Made by a program: the position numbers and the translations under genes. Source: Spinacia oleracea (lineage: Eukaryota; Streptophyta; Magnoliopsida; Caryophyllales; Amaranthaceae). From it: DNA of 64,000 nt. The DNA lies in NCBI RefSeq assembly GCF_020520425.1, contig NC_079490.1:2480001-2544000 (forward strand). Direction: 5' to 3'. Positions within the stretch are counted from its first letter, which is position 1; the number at the start of each line of letters is the position of its first letter. A model generated the notes under the pieces. It did no database searches, had not been told where the DNA came from, and saw nothing but the letters and a program-made list of their open reading frames with translations. Positions 34,343 through 46,735 of the stretch are shown piece by piece.

Positions 34343-34585
34343 TTACACATTCAGGAATTTACACATTTCTAGGTCGTCATCGTAAAAGACAAGGGACGGC
34401 TTAAAGTCAACCTTAACATATCTAAAGTTGAATTGTTGGATTGACTCGGTTAGGGTTCCGAGTCCACCCGAATGCAAGGTGATCTGTACTTTTAACAAGA
34501 ACAGACCATCTTCTTCGTCGCACTTGAATAATCTTATGTTCTTAGCATAAGTTTCTCCTACTGTCATCCTTAAACTACTTGACAT
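34343..34585 (-). CDS. Possible small gene, 80 aa, unknown function
   Basis: An 80-codon frame on the minus strand (MSSSLRMTVGETYAKNIRLF ... DDLEMCKFLNV) has mixed amino acid composition and no low-complexity runs. A TATA-like TTATAAATAG on the same strand (34643-34652) lies about 58 bases upstream of the ATG, which would give a leader of about 30 bases. The next gene on that side is NIPA, downstream on the same strand. I do not recognise the protein. The alternation of short beta-like stretches (FLLKVQITLH, FRYVKVDF) faintly resembles a small ACT-like fold, which is only a guess. Confidence 0.4.
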   Translation of the reverse strand: MSSSLRMTVGETYAKNIRLFKCDEEDGLFLLKVQITLHSGGLGTLTESIQQFNFRYVKVDFKPSLVFYDDDLEMCKFLNV

Positions 34586-37289
34586 ATTTTAACTTTTTTG
34601 TGTAAATTCAAGTGTAATGGGTGATTTAATTGTATTAGCTAGCTATTTATAATCGTTGAAACAAAACTTAATATGTTTAGAGTTAGGGAATTAATCGCCG
34701 CCTACCATTTACTAGGCACGTGCAATATTGTTAAAACTTACCTTTAAAAAGCCCAAATAAATTTCATAAAACTTTTCTAAGAAAAGCCCAAACAAATTTT
34801 GATAAAACTTTCCCAAAAAAAGTTCACAAAAAAAACGCATTTTATGTCCAAGTTTGTTTTTCGCTGAAACCTTCAACCTAGTTAGCTAAAATTAATTCCT
34901 AGATAAAATGTTAATCGAAATTAGTAACACCATCATCGTACTGCTAAATTCTTCAAGTGGTGCCACCAAAGTACAACCCGTCATACCATGTATTTTTGTT
35001 TTGTTTTTTGGAGAAAAAGCTACATTTTCGGCAACAATGCTTGCTTCTAAGTAAAGATGGTTGTGGGTTCTTGCCGAGCTCATGTGTCGTGGGCCTAAAT
35101 GTGCCCAGCCTAGGCCAAGACCATTTGTTTTGTGTTGTGTTTGTGTTGGGCAACGTCGTGGCAAAAAAATCAAAAGGCAACCCAAACCCACGTGCCTATT
35201 GTCGTGTCGCGTCGTGCCTTCGAACCTAAGTCTAATTTCATTCTGGTTCGTCGAGCGCGTCGTGTCGGGTCGTATTGTGTAGTGGCTTATCGTACTCTTT
35301 CCAAAAAACGCGGCTCGAGCACATACTAGCCCACGACCCACAACTTCGTGCCCGTACCGGGCCGTGTTTTTTCCATACACGTGTCTTCTCAGCCTAGATC
35401 GACCCGGCCCGGCCCGGTCCAATGTGTAACACCCAGTTTTCCCTGTTCCTCTTTGTTTTTTCTTTTTTCTTTTACATTTTTTTTTTTTGACAAAAACCCC
35501 CCAAAACACTGAACCACAACCGTAGAACCCTACCTTCTCCCTCACACTCCTCTCCTGCACTCTCTGCGCGGCCACCGGAGGTCGGAGATCGGAGGTTAAA
35601 CTCGTCGGAGATTCAGCGCGACATTCTCCTCTCCTCTGGAATTTTGTTGAACTCCGTACTCCGTTTCGATCCGCGGCTCACCTGAATTGCTTAACTCCTC
35701 AATCCTCAAGTAAGCGAGCCCAGCCACTCAGCCAGATCAGCCTCCCCGGCCGGCGGCCGCCCACCTATACGCGTCACGCTTTCCCAGCCGGACTCCGACA
35801 ACCGCCTGGCCGCCCACCTCACGGCTCACGAGTCACCATTCACCAATCTTGAGGTTAGTCTAATACTCTAAATCTCTAATTGTCTAAATGTCAGTCTAAT
35901 TAGTCTCTAAATCAATTATTGCTTCATGTTTTTATTATAATTTATGAATTGTGATTGATTTCTCATGTTAATTTGTCAAAAGTTCAGTTATTGCATTATT
36001 GGTGAATGGTGATTGGAAATTTGGAATTGAGATATTAGTCAGATTAGTATTGTTATGATTTATGAGATTGGTTATTGCAGGATTTTAATTCATTTCTGAT
36101 TGAATTATGATTGATTGAAGTTGGAATTGCAAATGAAAATGAAGTAAAAAAATTGAATAACAGGGAGTTATCATTATTTAGTCCACTGACTTGATTTTTG
36201 AGTTTGTTTTAATATTTTGTTGTTTTAACAGGGAGTTATCAATTTGTTGTTGTTGTTGTTTGTTTTAATTGTTCAATTTGTTTGTTGTTGTTTTAATTTA
36301 ATGGAATGTTGACTGGTTGTTAATTTGTTATTGATTTATGGGTGAATTGTTGTTTTAGTTTGAGTAATGCATTAGTTGGATTGATCATTGGGTATTGTGA
36401 ATCACTAATGTGATTATGTGAATCTTGTTGTAATTGTGAATCACTAATGTGATCATTGGTTATTGTAGGTATTTGATTGTAAAATGTACTTTCGGGACGA
36501 ATTTTATTTTTAGGTACTTATATATTGTGTGTTTTTATATTGATATTGCGGTGCGTTAACGATGGTGACCCAGCACCCTAACATTCCTGGATACGCCACT
36601 GGATGTTGCGGATGGAACTTTGAGTTAGATTATTCGTGTTTTTACGATTTCGTTCATAATGTTTTGTAATGAATGTTGTGACTTGTGAGTGCAATATTAA
36701 ATTTTGGATTGTATATCTAAGATATGCTGAATTGTCTGTGGTGTGAGTTTTGAGGGGTTGTTTAGACGATAGCAAAAAGCATCGCCGATGGTAACTAAGC
36801 GAGTTTTGGGATGATTTATGAAACATAGGGGTTGATTAAGTGAAGAATATTAGAGTACTTTTTGTCATGTCATGATCTAGGTGATAAGAAAATTTGATTG
36901 GTTTCTTAAATCCTAACCATGATCATACAAGTCAGTTAGAGATGAAGTGGGGGTTATCAAGAATTTATGTATGAGTTCCATTGGTTATATTTCAATGTGT
37001 TAAGAGATTTTCCGTTGCTGAAAATGCTTTTGAAGTTCTTGTGACAATATCATTGACTAGTGAGAAATATTGAAATTTCTGTGGTCTCTATATGTCAAGA
37101 TGTATTCTTTAACATAGTATGCCTCCCCCCCCCCCCCCTAAATGCAACATTCTCTCTCTCTATATATGTATAAATGTATGTATATAAATTAATGATTCTA
37201 GTGCATTTCTATCTATCTGGAATTTCATCTCTTCAGTAGATTGTGTTTATTTTTCAACTAAATTAACGGTATCTTTTTCCTCTTGATAG
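34586..37289. other. Promoter, leader and 5' UTR intron of RPC7
   Basis: 34660-35050 is AT-rich with repeated AAAAAGCCCAAAYAAATTT. A hAT MITE follows (35052-35420). The probable 5' UTR exon lies about 35500-35852, GC-rich (CGGAGGTCGGAGATCGGAGG), with a donor at 35853 (GAG/GTTAGT). The 5' UTR intron would then run to AG 37288-37289, directly before the ATG. It has TTGTTGTTGTT-rich stretches and a C-run (37126-37138). Confidence 0.5.
35052..35420. mobile_element. hAT MITE, 'TAAAGATGG' family, copy 5, upstream of RPC7
   Basis: It starts TAAAGATGGTTGTGGG and carries the family signature (CCCACAACTTCGTGCCCG, CGGGCCGTGTTTT). The right end stops at GGCCCGGCCCGGTCC without a clear TIR, so it is probably truncated. 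It abuts the RPC7 leader. Confidence 0.65.
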
Positions 37290-40200
37290 ATGGCATTTAG
37301 AGGTCGAGGACGTGGAAGAGGATTTGGTGGGAGTGACTTCAAGTTTGCCAAGCAAGAGCCTTTTATACTTTTTCCTGTAAGTTGACCTGATTAGCACTAA
37401 ATAGCAGTTGCCTGCCTTACTACTGCTTTGCCAGTTTTTTTCTTTGCAGAAGAAATAATTATTTTATGAATTTGATAACTTAAATCGCCTTAAAACCTTC
37501 TTGGAATTCTCCTCTCATAGTCTAGTTTACTTTCCTAGCTGCTGGTGGAATCTATACCGGCTTGCTATCATTATTGGGACTTCTTAAAAACCAGACACTG
37601 TTTTTGTTCTCCTTGTTAAAAGAAAGAAAGATTAGGGTAAAGTCTTTCAAGTTGGCTTATGGAAGATTTTTTTTGTACTTCATATTTGGTCGTATATTTT
37701 TCACAAGGATATTTTGAACATATTGGAATATATGCTAATTTGTAACTTGCATTCTTGCAAGTTGTACCTCCTGTGTTGGTTTTAAAAATCTGGCCAATTG
37801 GATATATTATTTGTGAAATGGGTAAAGTGTACTTGCTGAACAAATTTAGACTCACATATGATCTTTCAGCTGGTGCAAGTACAGTTTTAAACAGATGAAA
37901 CAACTTCACATTTTTGGTCAAATTCATGATCTGTATGAATACATTATGAATGTATTTACCTAATTGAGGAACTATCCCATGAATAAAGACTAAAGCTGGA
38001 CTAGCAGTCTCGCCATCTACTTCAGCGATTGCTTTATTTAGTCATCCTGTTTTCTTCTTTGCTGCTGCAAAATATTTTCGTCTCTCAAGGCCACTCTGTT
38101 TCTTCTCCTGTTATCAAGAACTACACTATCATGAAAGTTCCCCTCGTTGAGTAAAAGTGTAGATTTTCTATACTTTGTACACTATCATGAAAGTTCCCCA
38201 GTATAGCATCATTGGTCTTCCCCTGTTTCGAAGAGGGGAGGAGAGGGAGGGAGGGAGGGGGGGGGGGGGGGGTTGAGTTGATGGTTCCCGGCGAGAGGAA
38301 CTTCATCTGCTAATTAGATGTTTGACGCATGTCTCTGTGTTCGGTTTTTTTTCCTGTTGTTTCCCCACCCCTCAACATAATACTCTCTGGAATGCTGGAT
38401 ATGTCTTCCCCACCCCCCAACATGATTATTACCGGAGCTTTTTTTTAATGATATTCTTGTTTTTGGAGCTACAGGCTATTGAGTTGCCTGACAAAGACAA
38501 TATTCCTGAAGAGAAGCTATTAGCAGCACTTAATTTTAAGTTCCGGACCCACTTTCAAAGCTCGCCTTACCACCTCATGGAAACATACTCTGGTACTAAG
38601 CAATTTGGCTGCATTTTTTTAAAAGAAAGCTTGTGTTTTTTATGGAGTATTCAAGCAGTCAAATGTCAATAAGATTAAGTTTATGATGGTATATATCTGT
38701 AGAGGTTAGTTTTGTCTTTACCTGAAAACTTATCAAAGAACACAATGGAAATTTGGATGTAGTTGAGTTGTGTTTGTTCATGATGCCTTTTGCATCACCT
38801 GTGTTGTCAGTTATGTGCTCTTGTGTCTCTACTCGGTTTGATGTTGTGCTTCCATCACAAACTAACAAATTCCGGTGAGCTTATCCTGAAATTCTAATAA
38901 ATCTGGATTTGGTATTTAAGCAGAGAGATAGGATTAATTATGAACTTCATTAAACTCGACTTCTTTTTTTTTTTTAAGGAAACACTAGAAGTATGTATTA
39001 GCAATTTTAGCTTTGGGTAATTGGGTTACACCAAACCAAGTGAAAATTGTCGTATAAGCTACTCCCTCCGTCCCAGAATACTCGACCCGGTTTGACCGGC
39101 ACAGAGTTTAAGGGACTTGAATTGACTTATTTAATTTAATAGGTAGTAGTTGATAGTGGGGTACTATTTTAATGTAGTTAGTGGGAGGTGGGTTAAGAGG
39201 TGGGGTTGGGGGAGAGTAGGGGTTGAATTTTTAATTATTTTTTGTATGGAGTAGGGGGTAGGTGGGTTAATAGGGGTGGAGTGAGAAATAATATAATATA
39301 GTTAGAATATTTCCATTTTTAGAAACAGGTCAAGTATTAAGGGACGGCCCGATAAGGAAAACAGGTCAAGTATTTCGGGACGGAGGGGGTATAAACTTTT
39401 TGTACCCTTGTACCTAACTGGCTAACTACATACTTTCTCCGTTCTTATTTAGTTGACACAATTTGACTTTAGCACTATTCAAACGCCCTCCTTTGACCGG
39501 ATTTTGTTATTTATGCGTAACGTAAAATATAGTCATGCGAGATCTTGTTAAATTTGCCTTGATAAATACTTTCAAATTATACTTTTTATAATTGGAAAAT
39601 TTGATTTAAATAATCCAATCTTTCGACGATTTTCCGTTAATAATACAACCTTTTAATTATTATCTAATCCAACCTTTGCACCCCATTAACTTTTGTTGCA
39701 CCCAACTGACTTGAAACCGGCTAAGAAGGTCAACCTTTTGACGATTTTCCATTAATAATACAATCGGTCAACCTTTATAATTTTTTCTTTTAAATAATTT
39801 TATGATAACAAATGTGCATTGGCAAACAAATTGTGTCAACTAAATAAGAACAAAGGACGTAGAATTATCTATGAAGTTTCAAGTAGTCAGCGTATTCTAA
39901 ACCAAAGGTCTAATAGAACCATCCTTTGAGTTTTAGCAGTATTTTGAATTGCGTTTCTGGTCGAAATTGCAGTAATGATCACGTATTGCAAAAGTGTACT
40001 TATTATTGTTTCGTGTAAAGGATCGCGGTGAATGGGGTATAATTTTATCAGTCATATTGGTATCGTTGCATTGTATCTGCCTACTGTTGGTCTGTATGGT
40101 TGATATGTAATACAGAACTCTTTACAACTCGGTAGATATTAGTTTTGCAAGCTAAATAATCGTTATATTTCGGTTGATTCAGTGCATACTGTCCCAGATC

Positions 40201-43200
40201 TTAAACCTTTTTTTCTAGGTACAAGGGTTAAGATGGCATACGTCTTAATACCTTTACGTGCCGAGGGGCTAAAGCAATGATTATAGTTTTACATTTTGTC
40301 GTATGAAATTTCTATTAGCTAATGATCTTGTTAAGTTACCTTCTGAGATTAATCTAGCAGCATTAAGTTGCTTAAGGTTTTGGCACACAGAGTAGTGAAT
40401 TTTTTTAAAGACTTTAACTATGTACGAGTAGAAACAGTCCCTCGCTAATACCTTTCTTCATTTTCCTGTTTTCTTAAAAAAGCTTATGTTGAATTGTTGA
40501 GGGGCACATACTTGGCACTCAAATTAGTGAACTGTTGAAACTATATAAAAATAATCCAACTTGATTAATATCCTTCTTCATCTCACGAAATTCATTTTTT
40601 TTCCTAAAACAGCTTATGTTTATGAATAAAAAACATCAAAAGACTTGCATTATGAAATTAAGGGGTGCATAGTTTGACAAATTAATGTTCAAGTTTAGTA
40701 AGTTTTCCCTTTAAAATCTAACGTGACCTATTATTTGACAGATTAACGTTCAACTTAGTAATGCTCTCTCCCTCTGTGGCTCTGTGTTGTCTACTTGTGT
40801 GTACGTTGGGTGTTGTTCATTCTGTTTGTCGCTGTTGCTGTTTTGGGAGCACCACACTATTAAGTAAACAGAATTATTGAAATTTACTTGCTACTATTTT
40901 AATCATTCTTATATTTTGTGGGCTGTCATCTCAGGAGAAGAAACCGTAGACATTGAGAGGTATTCTGACAAGGTCAGCAGGAAACGTAGATTTGGTCTTG
41001 GTCGGGGGTCGCTTTTAGATTCTGGATTTATGAAACTTGAACCTGGGTATTTTCCACTAGAGCTTGTTCGAGGTTAGTTCAAACTTGTGACCACCTTTTT
41101 GTTGAAAAGACAAATGATTTGTGATGTACTGATGCCTATGCTGGTTCAAAATTAAATATAGCTGCTCTCCTTCTGTTGATCTCTGTATTGATCACCTTAA
41201 AGGTTGTTTGACAATAGAGAAACTTTTCAGGCGCAAAATTCAAGACTAAGAGGAAGGTGCGATGGAATCCTAAACGAGGTATTTTATTCAAGATAATTCT
41301 GCTAGTGTACTCTTGACCTGTTCAAGTTGTCACTGGCGACTGGTCATATTTTGAATATAGTGGTTACTTTTAGGTCAATTGACTGGTTATTACTTATTTC
41401 TTATTAGCCACCTGGCAAGCTCTGAGCTTCCTGCCCTACTATTGTGCTGTGTTAACTTTTTCTATAGTCATGATTCACAATCATCTGAGCAATTTTTTTG
41501 GTTGTCTCGCCAATTCTATACACCAGTCAGTCCTTTCTGATTGTTTTGAAGTATGTTTGTCAGTATCTAATTACGGTGAAGTTAAACTAGCCCCCTCTTC
41601 TTCTTTTTTGAAAGAAATAGCCACTCTGGAAATAGCAGTTTCAGGGTGTATTCGAAACCTTTCTCAAAATGCTATTGGCGGAACGGCAGGAGTATTTTAA
41701 GAGGCACTGGTTAATATGGTCTAGTGAAGTATTCCTGTTGGTTCAACCTTTTAACCTAATTTTGACCCCTTCCCTCATTCTTTGCCTTGAAACTTTGAAA
41801 GTGTATATTCATCTCCTTTGCTATCCTAAGGATGTTTTAAGGGGTGTTAGCCTGATGGGCTTGCAGTATAGGATGAATTTTGGTTCCTTCTGTTTTTTCT
41901 TGGTTCCTTCTATTGCGTATTGGCAAATTGTGAATTCTCGTTCTTTTCAGCATATGCGTATCCACTTTGTGAACTGTTTAATCATCATTAGCTAAAGTAT
42001 ATTGTTCCATATATTGACCTGCATTGGATTTTAATCATTAGTCCCTTGTTACTTTGTTAGTAGATGATTAATCATTTCTGACTGTGTTCTTTCCTTGTTA
42101 GACCTTGGGAAGCTGGATTTCCTGGAGGAACTTGAAAAGAAATCTGAAGTAAGCTTTTCTAGAGACCTGTTACTTTGTTTAACTGTCCTTTGAAAAGCTG
42201 CAGACAGGTCACAGTTTCAAAATCAATTGGATTCTGCTCATAATTTTAGATATTCCTAGTTGAAGATGTAGCGCTGTAGAAGATATAAATTGTGCACCTT
42301 TTTTTCCTTTGCTGTTAGAATCCCCTTCTTCTGTTGCAGTTATTATTGTTAAGTATATGATGCCTGATTCTTTCAAATTCATAGATTGAAGACTCAAAGC
42401 CCAAGAAAAAGACAGAGGATGAAGAGGATGAAGAGGAAGTGGTAGAGGAAGAGGAAGAGGAAGATGACGATGATGATGATTATGGAAAGGTACTTCTCTG
42501 TCTATCCCACCTGTCATTAATTGATGTTTGAAATAATCACAAAGTCTTTCCGTCTTAACAAAAAAAAATCGTGTTTGAGAGCAAACTGTGTTTAAGATCT
42601 CCAGAAACACGGAGATGTCTGATTTCCCCCCTCTTTTCATGACCATTACTTGGATGGGAGACAGATGCACCTATAAGAGTCAAAATAACGTGGCATGTAA
42701 TTAAGAGTTTAGTAAGGTTGACATTAAAGTTTCTTAATTCTTTGATCCTTTTGTTAATTTTTATTTTAATTTCAATAAATGGTATCCCTTATATAGCACT
42801 TGCAAGTGACAAGTACGAGTTATCCAATTGCTTATCCATTTGTGTGATGCTAAAAAGCGGGGCTTTTTGGCCTATGTTTTCACCTGCCCCGACATTTGAA
42901 CTATTTGGCTGAGATAAAAATCAATAAATTCAAAACTGCTGCTTTGAACTGTCTGTTTTTCTGTTGTTAGGAGGATGAAATAATACTAGTTTTCACTTCT
43001 ATAATTGTTGAGAGGTTATTTGTCATACCTTGCCTACCCTTAGGTTTTGAAATTTGGTTCTATATAAAATTTTCTGAAGCATGGTAATCTTTGTCCCACT
43101 TTTCAAGTTTTTATTCTGTAGTATTTTAGTGATCTGATTGGTCTAGTTTCTTAGTACATGATGCATGTCGTAATTTATGGTGGTTACGTTCTTTTTTTTA

Positions 43201-44120
43201 ATAAATAGGATGCAAGGTTATTCTAGGCCACATGCGAACTATGTGTCTATATGCTTCATCCACCACTTTTCTATGTAATATCAACTAGTCTTAGACTCAA
43301 AGATAAAAATCTCGCTGAGAACTAAGCAGAAAAACCAGCTGTTGCAACTTGCAAGTTTGCAACCCGTGTTTAGAATATTGGAAATCTGGTTAAGAGGTTT
43401 TATCACCTCAGAATCTCAGTTTGAGGATTTCCTAGTGTCCATAGATTATTCCATAAATCATTGGTAAAATACATTGTTCGTGATCTGTGGTGGGGCAGGT
43501 GGGTGGTGGAATGTTTGAGTTTATTCTAATTTTGATATTCTGGAACTCAATTCGAATTGACCAATAGCATATCTTACACCATAAAGTCAATGCCTCTCGG
43601 AAAATTTTCCCAACAATGTGGTCTGAGGGGTCAAATATGGACTTGTACCTTACTACTGATAGTTTATTGTCTTATATTGGCACTGATGGATATGCATTTA
43701 CACAGTAACTGAAATCATCTGTGCAATGATTTTTGTTTTACATAGAAATATTATAAGATGGAATTGCTGTAAATAACATTTATTTCTTTGAAATATCTAT
43801 TTATTTTTTTCCATTTTAGAATTTTAATAGTTTTGATTTACATTCAAGTAACTGCTCCTTTGCCTAAAACCATGTTAAAAGAGCTGATTCACAATCCTAG
43901 GTGAATATATTGGTTAATTTTATTTGTGCCTGTGATGAATTCAGCAGTTGGAAGACTTTCAAGATGATGAAGATGAGTTTAATCAGAGTGATGGTGATGA
44001 TGGTATGGAAATTCCCGTGCTTGAATTTAACGTAACAAACTGATTAAAAAATCTTTTAGAATCTTTGAAGGCGTTGTGTTATTTACTGTGTTCTATATTG
44101 CAGAGGAAGCTGTCATGTAG
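37290..44120 (+). CDS. NRPC7: RNA polymerase III subunit RPC7 (RPC31-like)
   Basis: Eight coding exons: 37290-37376, 38475-38592, 40935-41072, 41231-41278, 42102-42148, 42385-42489, 43945-44002 and 44104-44120, giving 205 aa. The ATG is the first base of its exon. The N-terminus is a Gly/Arg repeat (MAFRGRGRGRGFGG), the centre holds conserved blocks (FILFPAIELPD, YHLMETYSGEE, DIERYSDK, KVRWNPKRDLGKLDFLEELE), and the C-terminus is a long acidic tail (EDEEDEEEVVEEEEEE, then DDDDDD). This is the layout of RPC31/RPC7 (human POLR3G). Family knowledge: with RPC3 and RPC6 (human RPC62 and RPC39) it forms the Pol III subcomplex needed for initiation on tRNA and 5S genes. Intron lengths reach 2.3 kb because of Stowaway insertions. 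The 43945 junction could also be 43948 (one Gln less). Confidence 0.94.
39062..39389. mobile_element. Stowaway MITE, RPC7 intron, 328 bp
   Basis: The TIRs CTCCCTCCGTCCCAGAATAC and GTATTTCGGGACGGAGGGGG are flanked by TA on both sides (39060-39061 and 39390-39391). Confidence 0.88.
39433..39859. mobile_element. Stowaway-like MITE, RPC7 intron, probably interrupted
   Basis: The ends CTTTCTCCGTTCTTATTTAG and CTAAATAAGAACAAAGGACG are inverted. The interior GACACAATTTGACTTT/AAATTGTGTCAACT matches a second family seen again at 60078-60300. The centre (about 39600-39790) seems to contain extra sequence with a repeated CAACCTTTYGACGATTTTCC. Confidence 0.6.
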
Positions 44121-44454
44121 TAATTTTCCGGTACTTGTGGTGTGGCTCTTTCTGGATATTGAAGGCACTGCTGATTTCATGCCGCAACAATCTGACAGGT
44201 TCAGTTTTAATCTTATAGATACATGGTTGAAGAATTTCTTTCTTTTTTACAATTTTACTACGTAAATGGAGATTTTGCCTGGTAATACTGTATATAGGTA
44301 TGAACAGAGAATTCTAGGTTATATTAGACTAGATCTAATTTGTTTTGGCAAACAGAGTTTCCTTACTGAACCAAGATAAACCTCAGCAATAAAGTTTTAT
44401 TTATTACTATTTACCTTTGTTTCTTTGAGATGATCCCAAATTCAGTATAGAGTC

Positions 44455-45013
44455 TAGACCTGTCAGTAATTGACCCGATCTAGAAACCGGCCTAAACCCG
44501 ACCCGAAAATACTGGGTCATGAGCAAGATTTGGTGACCCGTTACCTTATTTTAACCGAACCTGAAAACACCAAAAAGTAATGGGTCAAAACCCAACCGAT
44601 TAAAAATAGTTGTATTTATAGTAATAAATGAGATTGCGAAGAGTTTTAAGCACATTAACACATGTTGTTACTATTGTTGGGTGTAAATGTGTAATATGAT
44701 TATGTGATTTTGATTTGAATAATTACGTCATTTTATGGTTGAATTTGACTAAATATATATACTTGGTGTATGAAAATTTGTTAATTTATGCACATATTTT
44801 GTATATATATATATATATATATATATTACTCAAATTAATGAAAATATAATACGCGTTTTAAAATCTCTCAACCCAGTTTGGTCGACCTGAATCCGAAACT
44901 TCGTCTTGAACAAGTACTTGTAAACTCCAACCCGAAAGTGACCGACCTGAACTAACCCGAATCCGAAAGTTATTTTTTACAACTTGACCCGACCTACCCG
45001 ATTGACAGGTCTA
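44455..45013. mobile_element. hAT MITE, 'TAGACCTGTCA' type, 559 bp
   Basis: The ends TAGACCTGTCA and TGACAGGTCTA are perfect inverted repeats. The 8-bp flanks ATAGAGTC (44447-44454) and ATAGAGTG (45014-45021) differ at one base. Interior GACCCG motifs lie near both ends and a (TA)n run is in the middle. Confidence 0.85.
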
Positions 45014-45296
45014 ATAGAGTGTCATCCTATGATCCTACCATCTTTTACTCTTCTGCTTTATTGATTTTTCTCTATCATGCTGACCAAGCAAGCATATTGC
45101 ATGGTGTAAGCAAAATGGTGCCAGTTTTGGCTACAGCAGTTGTAATCTTGTTGTGGAATTACCATCAGCAAAGTGGAGGAGATTTGTGACCACACTCCAA
45201 ATCTCACTTGTTATGGTATAGTCCGTACCTTGTTAACTTCTTCTTATGCTTTATCAATGGTGTCTTCGTCAGAGTGCCCACATTAAGCATTAAGCA

Positions 45297-46735
45297 CATG
45301 GTGTATGTAAAGCCATAGTTACAGTTTTAGGCCCTATTCTTCTGAACTTTGTTTGGCTGAATTGAACTGAACTGAACTGAATGTAACTGCAATTAAGTCC
45401 AAAATAACAGGGGCTTACATTGTGATCATGCTCAAATTTAGTAAAAATGTTTTTGAGTGTTTTAGAAATAGTTGTCACATTGTTCCTATAACGGCGATCC
45501 AATGTACTACCAAAAACATGGGATTTCCTACAACGACGAATCAATGTACTACCAAAAGCATGGGATCGAATCGTTTGGTTGATCCTTGAGACCAACTATG
45601 AATTCCTAGAAATGGCGTATGTTAAGTCGTAGCTTAGGTTTTACATTGTGGTTATGCTCGAATTTAGTAAAAATGTTCTGTAAAGCGTTTTAGAAATAGT
45701 TGTCTCATTGTTCCTATAACGGCGATCCAATGTACTACCATAAACTTGGGATTTTCTACAACAATGAATCAATATACTACCAAAAGCATGGGATCGAATT
45801 GTTTGGTTGATCCTCGAGACCAACTATGAGTTCCTAGAAAGGGCGTATGTAAAGTCGTAGCTTAGGTTTTACATTGTGGTTATGCTCGAATTTAGTAAAA
45901 ATGTTCTGTAAAGCGTTTTAGAAATAGTTGTCACATTGTTCCTATAACGGTGATCCAATGTACTACCAAAAACATGGGATTTCCTACAACAATGAATCTA
46001 TGTACTACCAAAAGCATGGGATCGAATTATTTGTTTGATCCTTGAGACCAACTATGAGTTCCTTGAAATGGCGTATGTAAAGCCGTAGCTTAGGTTTTAC
46101 ATTGTGGTTATGCTCGAATTTAGTAAAAATGTTCTGTAAAGCGTTTTAGAAATAGTTGTCACATTGTTCCTATAACGGTGATCCAATGTACTACCAAAAA
46201 CATGGGATTTCCTACAACAATGAATCTATGTACTACCAAAAGCATGGGATCGAATTATTTGTTTGATCCTTGAGACCAACTATGAGTTCCTTGAAATGGC
46301 GTATGTAAAGCCGTAGCTTAGGTTTTACATTGCGGTTATGCTCAAATTCAGCAAAAATGTTCTCTAGAGTGTTCTAGAAATAGGTGTCACATTGTTTTTA
46401 CAATGGCGATGCCAATGTACTACCAAAAACATGGAAGTGGCTTATGTAAAGCCACTAATGTTTTGTATTTTATGCTCAAATTTAGTAAAATCGTTCTCTA
46501 GAGCGTTTTGTTGTAGAAATAGTTGTCACATTATACCTACCACGGCGATTCAATGTACTATTAAAAAACATGGGATTTTCTACAACTACGAACCAATGTA
46601 CTACAAAAAAAACCTTGGATTGAATTGTTTTGTTGATCCTCAAACCAACTATGAGTTCCTAGAAATCGCGTATGTAAAGGCGCTTGGGTTTTTACATTGT
46701 GATTATGCTCAAACTTAATAGAGCGTTTTATCTTT
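45297..46735. repeat. Array of a 228-bp tandem repeat, about six units
   Basis: TGGCGTATGTAAAGYCGTAG recurs at about 45613, 45841, 46069 and 46297, exactly 228 bp apart, with an interrupted first unit (about 45299) and shortened, diverged units after 46430. Each unit contains CCTATAACGGYGATCCAATG, CAAAAACATGGGATTTC and GAGACCAACTATGAGTTCC. The units at 46069 and 46297 are the most alike. Short frames on the minus strand repeat with the unit and look non-coding. Confidence 0.9.
45330..45414. mobile_element. 85-bp Tourist-like MITE inside the first array unit
   Basis: The ends GGCCCTATTCTT and AACAGGGGC lie between a TTA duplication (45327-45329 and 45415-45417). The other array units have the empty site (GGTTTTACATTG), which proves the insertion and its 3-bp duplication. 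Confidence 0.85.

Noticed and set aside
34892-35575. 227-codon minus-strand frame upstream of RPC7
   Set aside because: It crosses the hAT MITE and the GC-rich leader, has no family match and is repetitive in composition.
42390-42482. GAA/GAT-rich exon of RPC7 as a microsatellite
   Set aside because: It encodes the conserved acidic tail of RPC31-type proteins in frame, with proper splice sites.
45290-45823. Repeated minus-strand frames MVSRINQTIRSHAFGS...
   Set aside because: They recur with the 228-bp repeat period, change length with indels and have no family match. They follow from the repeat, not from a gene.
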